Notes under the pieces: generated by a model
The model's database searches: none
Seen by the model: only the letters and a program-made list of their open reading frames with translations
Told to the model about the DNA's origin: nothing
Shown: one piece after another, positions 1 through 6,845 of the stretch
Numbering within the stretch: the stretch's first letter is position 1
Layout: every line of letters starts with the position of its first letter
Origin: Peptostreptococcaceae bacterium
GTDB taxonomy: Bacteria > Bacillota > Clostridia > Peptostreptococcales > Peptostreptococcaceae
Length of the DNA stretch: 39,580 nucleotides
Assembly: GCA_029983575.1 (NCBI GenBank)
Contig: JASBZE010000004.1
Span: 1-39,580, forward strand
Reading direction: 5' to 3'
Made by a program: the position numbers and the translations under genes

Positions 1-84
1 AAGGTACATTCATTATAACATAGAAGTTCCATATTTGTTGTTAACATTATCCTATATAATCAATATATAGATAATAAAAATAAA

Positions 85-116
85 GCGTATTAATACAATA
101 GATTGTATCAATACGC
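85..116 (-). terminator. Rho-independent terminator after buk
   Basis: A 32-base inverted repeat forms a stem of about 15 pairs with one G-U pair and a very short loop. It is followed on the minus strand by a T-rich run. It lies about 135 bp past the buk stop and is the only strong hairpin in the 250-bp AT-rich left margin, where I see no gene. Confidence 0.65.
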
Positions 117-250
117 AAAACAATTCTTTGTTAATTCGCAAATATCTCTTTAGTAATAGTTTAGTGATATTATAATAATTCGTTAATAATATTTTATTAA
201 TAATTCATCAACTATATGATAATACAACGAATAAACTTTTTTATAAAATA

Positions 251-1306
251 TTAAACTGTTTTATACTTTTCTTTTCCATTAACAACTCTCAGTGCACCTT
301 CTGCAAGTGCTTCAAGTTCTCTTTCCCCAGGATATACCTTGACTTCAGCTATATGAGAAACTCTCTCTTTTATCATATCAGTTATCATCTCTGAATATGC
401 TATTCCACCGGTGAGTAGTATGGCATCTACATCCCCTTTAAGCGGCGCGCTCATTGAACAAATCGATTTTGAAATCTGATAAGCCATAGCTTCTACTACC
501 TTTCTCGCTTTTTCATCCGTTTCTGCTAATTTAGTAGCTTCAAGCATATCGTTGATTCCCAAATAACTAATCAAACCGCCTTTTCCTGTGAGGAGTTTCT
601 TTATTTCCTCATATGTGTACTCCCCACTAAAACATAGGTCTAATAGAGGTCTCGTAGGTAAGTCCCCTGATCTATCTGGAGTAAAAGGACCTTCTTCATC
701 TCCGTCTGTCGTATCTATAGCTAAGCCGTTTTTATGTGCTGCTATTGACATCCCTCCTCCCAAGTGGGCGACTATCACATTTATATCCTCATATTTCTTA
801 CCAATTTGAGAAGCGTAAAGCCTAGCTATTGCCTTGTGGTTAAGTGCATGGAAGTTTCCCTTCCTCTCAATTAAATTCAATCCTGAATAAGTAGCCAGCT
901 CCTCTAATTCATATGTTGATGGCGAATCTACAAAATAAGCCTTGATGCCTAATTCATCTGCCATCTCCTTTCCGATTATTGAGGCCAAGTTACATGGGTG
1001 ATTGATTTTTGAGTGCTTAAATAACTCACAAGCTTCTTCTGTAACTAAGAAAACACCTCCTGGAATAGGCTTAATTAAACCTCCCCTACAGGCGATTACA
1101 TCTATTGAATTTAAATCAATGTCATTTTCTTTAAGTCCATTTACTATATTTTCTTTTCTAAAGTGAAACTGTTCCACAACCTTGTCAAAAACGCTCAGTT
1201 CTTCCTCACTATGTCTAACAGTTAGTTCCAGAACTTTCTTTTCATCGTCAAATACACCCACCTTTGTAGATGTTGATCCTGGATTAATACATAATACCCT
1301 TGTCAT
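251..1306 (-). CDS. buk: Butyrate kinase
   Basis: Converts butyryl phosphate and ADP to butyrate and ATP, the last, energy-conserving step of butyrate fermentation in the cytoplasm. The 351-residue length is typical. It shows the acetokinase/ASKHA signatures: the phosphate-binding NPGSTSTK at residues 8-15, HLGGGMS near 181-187, DRSGDLPTR near 211-219 and a TGGIAYS adenosine-site motif near 299. The start is supported by AGGAG upstream of the ATG. It follows ptb with a 41-bp gap, and the pair is almost certainly one operon. Related kinases act on branched-chain acyl phosphates, so isobutyrate or isovalerate are alternative substrates, but the ptb partner favours butyrate. Confidence 0.95.
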   Translation of the reverse strand: MTRVLCINPGSTSTKVGVFDDEKKVLELTVRHSEEELSVFDKVVEQFHFRKENIVNGLKENDIDLNSIDVIACRGGLIKPIPGGVFLVTEEACELFKHSKINHPCNLASIIGKEMADELGIKAYFVDSPSTYELEELATYSGLNLIERKGNFHALNHKAIARLYASQIGKKYEDINVIVAHLGGGMSIAAHKNGLAIDTTDGDEEGPFTPDRSGDLPTRPLLDLCFSGEYTYEEIKKLLTGKGGLISYLGINDMLEATKLAETDEKARKVVEAMAYQISKSICSMSAPLKGDVDAILLTGGIAYSEMITDMIKERVSHIAEVKVYPGERELEALAEGALRVVNGKEKYKTV

Positions 1307-1347
1307 TCTACCACTCCTATTATTAATTTTTATCTACAACCATATTC

Positions 1348-2259
1348 CTAGTTTGATTTACTTGCTGCCATACATCCAAGTGCAATTGATATAAGTTTTT
1401 CTTTTTCCCCATCTGACCTAGAAACCAATACTATAGGCACCTTAGCTCCTACGATTATTCCCGCCATCGTAAATCCTGCCAAATAAGTAAGTCCTTTAAT
1501 TAGCACGTTACCAACTTCGATAGTTGGGAAGATGAGTACATCAGCCTTACCTGCGACCTCGTCTTTTACTCCCTTTAGTTTAGCCGATTCTATTGAAAGG
1601 GCGTTGTCTATTTGAAGAGGTCCACTAACTACGCAATCCTTAAATTCCCCTCTCTCATACATATTTCTAAGTTCTTGAGCGTCCATAGTTGCTGGCATTT
1701 TGTCATAAGCCTTTTCCTTTGCGCATAACAATGCTACATTTGGTTTTTCAATTCCAAGAGCATGAGAAAATTCAACCGCATTTTCTATAATGTGTTTTTT
1801 AGCTTCAATATCTGGAGCTATATTCATTGCCACGTCACTCACTACAAACATTCTATCAAAACCTTCTTTAAATACTACTCCGGCATGAGATAGAGTCCTT
1901 CCTGTTCTCAGTCCATTTTCCCTTTTAACAACTGCCTTTAAAAGAATAGAAGTGTCTATTAATCCCTTCATAATCATAGAAGCCCTTGAATCTTTTATTA
2001 GACCGATGGTTTTATCTGCAACGTCGTAAAGGTCCTCAGCCTCTACAATCTCCATATTATCTAGGGATACACCCGCTTCTTTAGCAGCGTTTTGAATATC
2101 TTCTGGCACGCCAACCAATATTGCCTTTACAAATCCAAGCTCGACAGCTTTTGATACTGATAGTATAGTACCGATGTCATGCGGTGCGGCAACTGCCATA
2201 GTTTGAACTCCTTCAGATTGTTTTTTTACTAAATCGATAAAATAATCTTGATTATACAT
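1348..2259 (-). CDS. ptb: Phosphate butyryltransferase
   Basis: Transfers the butyryl group from CoA to phosphate, giving butyryl phosphate for the kinase encoded next. At 303 residues it matches the Ptb branch of the phosphate acetyl/butyryltransferase family and is shorter than most Pta enzymes. Visible features are AAPHDIGTILSV near residue 24, a GLIDTSILLKAV segment near 139, and the glycine-rich C-terminal half (FTMAGIIVGAKVPIVLVSRSD) of the family. AAGGAGG lies a few bases before the ATG. No crotonase or butyryl-CoA dehydrogenase genes are in the window, so the upstream pathway must be elsewhere. Lower-probability alternative: phosphate acetyltransferase. Confidence 0.93.
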   Translation of the reverse strand: MYNQDYFIDLVKKQSEGVQTMAVAAPHDIGTILSVSKAVELGFVKAILVGVPEDIQNAAKEAGVSLDNMEIVEAEDLYDVADKTIGLIKDSRASMIMKGLIDTSILLKAVVKRENGLRTGRTLSHAGVVFKEGFDRMFVVSDVAMNIAPDIEAKKHIIENAVEFSHALGIEKPNVALLCAKEKAYDKMPATMDAQELRNMYERGEFKDCVVSGPLQIDNALSIESAKLKGVKDEVAGKADVLIFPTIEVGNVLIKGLTYLAGFTMAGIIVGAKVPIVLVSRSDGEKEKLISIALGCMAASKSN

Positions 2260-2340
2260 AATTCCTCCTTGAATAAAACTTTATTAAAATTTTCGTATAT
2301 ATAATGTGAAATCATATTGAATTAAAAACTCCTACTTTAT

Positions 2341-2368
2341 ATTATATATCAAATTATTTAGAGTTTAA
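2341..2368 (-). promoter_or_regulatory. Possible sigma-A promoter for ptb-buk
   Basis: On the minus strand TTAAAC (2368-2363) is followed after 16 bp by a perfect TATAAT (2346-2341), about 80 bp before the ptb start. The -35 match is weak and the area is very AT-rich, so this is only a candidate. Confidence 0.4.
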
Positions 2369-2434
2369 CCACTTTTATAACCATTTAATTAATCAAGAAT
2401 TTAACATAATTTAATATATTATTGCTACAAAAAA

Positions 2435-2452
2435 GAGAGGTCTTAGCCTCTC
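2435..2452 (-). terminator. Rho-independent terminator after ribU
   Basis: Minus-strand GAGAGG, a six-base loop and CCTCTC, followed directly by a run of six T. It lies 30 bp past the ribU stop and separates ribU from ptb-buk. Confidence 0.85.
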
Positions 2453-2482
2453 CTCGTTTTTATTTTATATTATTTTTTATCA

Positions 2483-3094
2483 CTATCTCGGTCTAATTAC
2501 CCTAGCCATCTTCTTGTATAGAGGTAGGGTCACAAGAGCTACTATTATACCCTTGACCAAATTAAATGGCCCAATAAACCAAAGTACGAATGCCCCTACG
2601 GAATCCACACCTGGGTTTATAGCTTTGCCCATTCCTATAATCGCTTCCATACCCATTATCTTACCATAAAATGGAAGTAGTACAGTGTAATTCATAAGCA
2701 TTCCAACAGCTATCATCACCAATGTACCTATCACAAATCCCATCACTAGCCCTTTAAAACTAGTTCTTCTCTTAAATACCATGCAAAGCACTACTACATA
2801 TGCACCGCCGATTATAGTATTTGCAACCTCACCAACTCCGCCAGTAGTAGTCGCTGTGATCATCTGCAAGAAGTTTTTTATAAATACAACTACGAAACCT
2901 GCGAATGGTCCAAAGGCTAATCCTCCAAGAATTGCCGGTATATCACTTAAGTCGATTTTTAAAAAGCTCGGAAATAGCGGAAGTGGCACTGATATGAACA
3001 TCAAACCGTACGCTATAGCCGAAAGTATTGCTATTTGAACCATCTTTTTTGTACTAAACAAACTGCTTTTTCTTCTTTTTATTACTTCTTCCAT
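2483..3094 (-). CDS. ribU: Riboflavin ECF transporter, substrate-binding (S) component
   Basis: Membrane S component that binds riboflavin and works with a shared EcfA-EcfA'-EcfT module, which is not encoded nearby. The frame stays open upstream to 3187, but that part contains the terminator hairpin of the leader. The ATG at 3094 follows GGAGGTAAATTT and gives a 203-residue protein beginning MEEVIKRRKSS, the normal RibU size. About six hydrophobic segments are visible. The segment running from LPLFPSFLKIDLSDIPAILGG into FGPFAGFVV is characteristic of RibU/ECF S proteins. The FMN riboswitch directly upstream makes riboflavin the probable substrate. Single-gene transcription unit. Confidence 0.92.
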   Translation of the reverse strand: MEEVIKRRKSSLFSTKKMVQIAILSAIAYGLMFISVPLPLFPSFLKIDLSDIPAILGGLAFGPFAGFVVVFIKNFLQMITATTTGGVGEVANTIIGGAYVVVLCMVFKRRTSFKGLVMGFVIGTLVMIAVGMLMNYTVLLPFYGKIMGMEAIIGMGKAINPGVDSVGAFVLWFIGPFNLVKGIIVALVTLPLYKKMARVIRPR

Positions 3095-3118
3095 AAATTT
3101 ACCTCCAAAGTTTTTTTG

Positions 3119-3152
3119 GAAATAAAAAACTCGAAGACCTAAATCTTCGAGT
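3119..3152 (-). terminator. Intrinsic terminator of the FMN riboswitch expression platform
   Basis: On the minus strand a 12-base inverted repeat with its centre at 3140-3141 (arms beginning ACTCGAAGA and ending TCTTCGAGT) is followed by a T-rich run, between the aptamer and the ribU Shine-Dalgarno. Its 5' arm contains CGAAGAT (3149-3143), which can alternatively pair with ATCTTCG (3294-3288) in the first strand of aptamer helix P1. This gives a classic antiterminator/terminator switch: FMN-bound aptamer frees the terminator and ribU is shut off. Confidence 0.88.
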
Positions 3153-3189
3153 ATGTTATCTAAACATTGGTATGCTATCAAATACATAC

Positions 3190-3298
3190 GATCTCTCTCA
3201 TCCAGACTTTACTGTCGGCCTTGGAATTTCACCAAGTCAGCATACGCTCGCGGGCTATAACCGCCGGTAGGGAATCACACCCAACCCCGAAGATCTTC
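3190..3298 (-). ncRNA. FMN riboswitch (RFN element)
   Basis: The conserved RFN blocks are all readable on the minus strand in order: TTCGGGG, GGTG-GATTCCCTACCGGCGGT, AGCCCGCGAGCG, GACTTGGTGAAATTCCAAG, GCCGACAGT, AAAGTCTGGATGAGAGA. The outer helix P1 closes between GATCTT near 3295 and AGAGATC near 3191. It senses flavin mononucleotide in the nascent RNA and controls the downstream riboflavin transporter gene. Confidence 0.97.
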
Positions 3299-3319
3299 TT
3301 ATTTTTTATTTCTAACTAT

Positions 3320-3348
3320 ATTCTACCACCTGCAAGAAAATCTGTCAA
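3320..3348 (-). promoter_or_regulatory. Sigma-A promoter of the FMN riboswitch/ribU unit
   Basis: TTGACA (3348-3343), 17-bp spacer, TAGAAT (3325-3320). The aptamer begins about 20 bp downstream, as expected. Confidence 0.85.
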
Positions 3349-3391
3349 CGTCTTTTAGTAAAAATAATTATCAATAATATTAGTTGTTCAT

Positions 3392-3421
3392 AATTTAGTT
3401 AATCATAATTTAGTTGATCAT
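3392..3421 (-). repeat. 15-bp tandem duplication across the tex stop codon
   Basis: Plus-strand aatttagttaatcat (3392-3406) is followed directly by aatttagttgatcat (3407-3421), 14 of 15 bases equal. The second copy carries the last codons and stop of tex, and the first repeats the same Met-Ile-Asn-stop reading just downstream. Confidence 0.75.
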
Positions 3422-5536
3422 ACTAAGAGATACCCTTCCTCTTTTTTCATCCTTTTCAACTACATAAACAGTAACTACATCGCCTACATTTACAATGTCC
3501 ATTGGGTTTTTAACAAACTTCTTACTCATTTTAGAAATATGTACCAAGCCGTCATTTTTTATACCTATGTCGACGAAGGCTCCGAAATCGACGATATTTC
3601 TTACAGTACCCTTAAGTTCCATACCTACTTCTATATCGTCAAAGCTAAGCACGTCACTTCTGAGGATGGTTTTTTCTCCGGCTTCCCTTATATCTCTTCC
3701 AGGCTTTGAAATCTCAGAAATAATGTCTCTCAACGTCATTTCGCCAATATTGGTATCCTCGGCGAGTTTTTTCTCTCCATAATGCTTGTACTTATCCATT
3801 ATCTTCTTTTCATCCCCGAAATCATCCTCTGTAATTCCGAGCTTTTCAAACATTGATCCACACTCTTTGTAAACTTCTGGGTGAACTCCGGTATTGTCGA
3901 GGGGGTTTTGAGATTCTGGCACCCTTAAAAATCCGCTTGATAGTTTAAATGCCTGTGGTCCAAGTCTCTTTACTTTTTTTAGTTCTTCTTTAGACTTAAA
4001 TCCTCCATTTTCTTCCCTGTATTCTACGATGTTTTTAGCTATGCTCTGATTTATACCGCTGACGTATTTTAATAGGGATGAAGATGCTGTATTTAGGTCT
4101 ACTCCAACCTTATTTACGCTGTCTTCTACTGCGCCCATCAACACATCTTCTAATCTCTTTTTATTTACGTCGTGCTGATACTGACCTACGCCTATGCTCT
4201 TAGGTTCTATCTTAACAAGCTCTGCCATAGGATCTTGCAGTCTCCTTGCAATTGATATTGCTCCCCTAATGCTTACATCTACATCCGGATGTTCTTCATT
4301 TGCAAGCTTAGAAGCGGAATATACAGATGCACCAGCCTCACTCACGATTGCGTAATGAAGAGTCCTTTTTGCCTTTGGAATCATCTCAGCTATAAATTTC
4401 TCTGACTCTCTAGAAGCTGTCCCATTTCCAATAGCTATTACATCTACATCATACTTATCTATTAAATCCAATAGTATTTTCTCTGATTTTTCTATTTCGT
4501 TTTTAGGCTCGGTTGGATAGATCGTAGCATAATCTAAAAATTTTCCATTTTGATCTACTACAGCTATCTTGCACCCTGTTCTAAATCCCGGGTCATATCC
4601 CAAAACCGTCTTGCCGTGAAGAGCCGGCTGCATCAATAATCCTTCAAGATTTTGACCGAAAACCTGTATCGCTCTCTCCTGTGCCACCTCAGTGAGAGAA
4701 TTTCTTATCTCTCTTTCTATTGAAGGGTGAATCAACCTCTTATATGAATCAAGTGCTACATCATCTATAATCTCATGGCTTATTGAGTTTTTATCAGTTT
4801 TGTACATATTTGAAATATATTTCAAATACTTTTCATCGTCTAATTCCAGTTTAACGCTTAGATAATCCTCTTTTTCCCCTCTGTTTATTGCTAAAATCCT
4901 ATGAGGAACGATGTCTTTTATATTCTGGGAGAAGTCGTAGTACATTCTATATACAGAATCTCCCTCGCTCTTTGCCTGCGAGTGAATGATCCCGTTTTTC
5001 ATAATATCGTCCCTAATATACTTTCTAATCTTTGCCTCGTCGCTCATAATCTCAGCAATTATATCTTTTGCTCCATCAATTGCATCCTCAGGACTTTCTA
5101 CCTCTTCTGAGAGGTATTTTTTTGCCTCTTCTTCAATGTTTTTATATCCTCCTAGAAGAATCATCAATGAAAGTGGCTCAAGTCCCCTCTCTTTTGCCAT
5201 CGTAGCCCTAGTCCTCTTCTTCTGTTTGAAAGGAGCGTATAGATCTTCAGCCTCTTGAAGGGTTTTTGCTGAATTAATATTTTTTTCAAGCTCATCAGTT
5301 AGTTTCCCCTGCTCCTCGATTAGCCTTATTATATCTTCTTTTCTCTCATTTAAATTTCTTAAATATGTAAGCCTATCACTCAACTCCCTTAGCTGAGTGT
5401 CGGTCATGGCACCTGTCATTTCTTTTCTGTACCTTGCTATAAAAGGAATGGTATTTCCTTCATCTAGTAGATTAATTGCGTTTTCTACTTGTGACTTTTT
5501 AAGCCCAAGCTCTTTAATTAGAATATCAACAATCAT
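3410..5536 (-). CDS. tex: Tex-family RNA-binding transcription accessory protein
   Basis: Conserved cytoplasmic nucleic-acid-binding protein related to eukaryotic Spt6. The order of domains is standard: N-terminal helical Tex region with the IPFIARYRKEMTG motif near residue 33, YqgF/RNase H-like domain starting at LGYDPGFRTG near 313, helix-hairpin-helix repeats near 480-545 (LKYVSGINQSIAKNIV), and a C-terminal S1 domain (GTVRNIVDFGAFVDIG). The frame opens at 5584, but the ATG at 5536 has GGAGGAATT in front and yields a protein starting MIVDILIKEL, 708 residues, the usual Tex length. It is 87 bp past the prfB stop and probably read from the secA promoter. No clear terminator follows. Confidence 0.95.
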   Translation of the reverse strand: MIVDILIKELGLKKSQVENAINLLDEGNTIPFIARYRKEMTGAMTDTQLRELSDRLTYLRNLNERKEDIIRLIEEQGKLTDELEKNINSAKTLQEAEDLYAPFKQKKRTRATMAKERGLEPLSLMILLGGYKNIEEEAKKYLSEEVESPEDAIDGAKDIIAEIMSDEAKIRKYIRDDIMKNGIIHSQAKSEGDSVYRMYYDFSQNIKDIVPHRILAINRGEKEDYLSVKLELDDEKYLKYISNMYKTDKNSISHEIIDDVALDSYKRLIHPSIEREIRNSLTEVAQERAIQVFGQNLEGLLMQPALHGKTVLGYDPGFRTGCKIAVVDQNGKFLDYATIYPTEPKNEIEKSEKILLDLIDKYDVDVIAIGNGTASRESEKFIAEMIPKAKRTLHYAIVSEAGASVYSASKLANEEHPDVDVSIRGAISIARRLQDPMAELVKIEPKSIGVGQYQHDVNKKRLEDVLMGAVEDSVNKVGVDLNTASSSLLKYVSGINQSIAKNIVEYREENGGFKSKEELKKVKRLGPQAFKLSSGFLRVPESQNPLDNTGVHPEVYKECGSMFEKLGITEDDFGDEKKIMDKYKHYGEKKLAEDTNIGEMTLRDIISEISKPGRDIREAGEKTILRSDVLSFDDIEVGMELKGTVRNIVDFGAFVDIGIKNDGLVHISKMSKKFVKNPMDIVNVGDVVTVYVVEKDEKRGRVSLSMIN

Positions 5537-5623
5537 AATTCCTCCATAAATAGGCTGACCTAAATCAAAGTCAGCCCTAATCATTTTTTATTATAACTTA
5601 TTATTTATAATATGACTTCAACA

Positions 5624-6752
5624 TTACTTGCTTTTTAAATATCCGTTGATAAACTCATCTATTCCGCCGTCCATTACATCATCTAGGTTTGTAACCTCTA
5701 TATTCGTTCTATGATCCTTTACGAGTCGGTAAGGATGAAATACATATGATCTTATCTGAGATCCCCAAGAAATCTGTGAATAAGATCCCTTGAGGTCTTC
5801 AATTTTTTCCATATTCTCCTCTTCCTTTATACTGATGAGTTTAGAAATCAACATCTTAAGCGCAACTTCCCTATTTAGGTGCTGGGATCTTTCGTTTTGA
5901 CAGCTAACTACCACCCCAGTCGGTAAGTGAGTTATTCTAACAGCTGAATCCGTAGTATTTACGTGCTGTCCTCCAGCTCCTGACGCTCTAAAAGTATCTA
6001 TTTTTAGATCAGATGGGTTTAGTTCAACCTCTATCTCATCGTCAATTTCAGGCATTACGTCCACCGAAGCAAAACTCGTGTGTCTCTTTCCCGAACTGTC
6101 AAAAGGAGACATCCTCACTAATCTATGAACGCCCTTCTCGCCTTTAAGATATCCATATGCGTTAGTTCCAATAACTAAAATTGTCGCAGTCTTTATCCCC
6201 GCCTCTGGATCTGAGATTATATCGAGGAGTTTTACCTTGAAATCTCCGTCTTCCGCCCATCTTATATACATTCTGAGGAGCATCTGCGCCCAATCCTGAG
6301 CATCCAATCCACCTGTGCCCGGATTTATTGATAAAATTGCGTTGTTTATGTCGTACTCTCCCTTTAATAGGGTAGATATCATCATTTCTGAAATCGACCT
6401 GTCAATTTCTTTAGTAACTTCTCTAAGTTCCTTATCGAGTTCTGGGTCCTCTAAAGAGTTAGAACCCAGCACTTTCGCTGAGTTCTCCTCTTCCATCTCT
6501 ATTAAGATGCCCATCTCCTCAATAAGGTCTGTAATACTTTTAAACCCATCAATAGTGTTGTTGTAGGTTTTATTTGACTTGAGCACCTCTTGTGCCCTCT
6601 CGTTATCGTCCCAAAAATCATTTGAGCTCATTGCTTTCTCATTTTTCTTAAGCATTGCTTTCAGTCCGGCAATGTCAAAGTAAATCCCTCAATTCATCAG
6701 ATTTTTGTTCGTACTCTTCATACAAACTCCTATATTCTTGAAGATTTAGCAT
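5624..6752 (-). CDS. prfB: Peptide chain release factor 2, with programmed +1 frameshift
   Basis: RF2 recognises UGA and UAA stop codons and triggers peptide release. Translation starts at the ATG at 6752 (after AGGAGG) and reads 25 codons to CTT TGA at 6680-6675. A +1 shift on CTTTGAC continues into the long frame (LDIAGLKAML...), giving 375 residues. The shift site is preceded by the Shine-Dalgarno-like GAGGG, as in other prfB genes. The second frame shows the anticodon-like SPF within MSPFDSSGKR and the catalytic GGQ within SGAGGQHVNTTDSAV. The frameshift makes RF2 autoregulatory. Annotators calling only the ORF 5624-6655 would miss the first 25 codons. The gene lies between secA and tex. 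Confidence 0.97.
6674..6690 (-). promoter_or_regulatory. prfB programmed +1 frameshift site
   Basis: Minus strand GAGGG-ATTTA-CTT-TGA-C. The in-frame TGA occupies 6677-6675. Shifting by one base lets the ribosome read GAC at 6676-6674 and continue. The distance from GAGGG to CTT is 5 bases, slightly longer than the 3 typical of the AGGGGGTAT-CTT-TGA-C version. Confidence 0.95.
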
Positions 6753-6845
6753 ATATCCTCCTATCATGCATTAAACTACTCTCGTCAATCATATGATAAA
6801 CTACTTGTGTTTATTGCATTTTTAAATTTCAGCTTTATAGCCTTA

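Noticed and set aside
3095..3187. Longer ribU reading frame starting at 3187
   Set aside because: It would translate through the riboswitch terminator hairpin; GGAGG supports ATG 3094.
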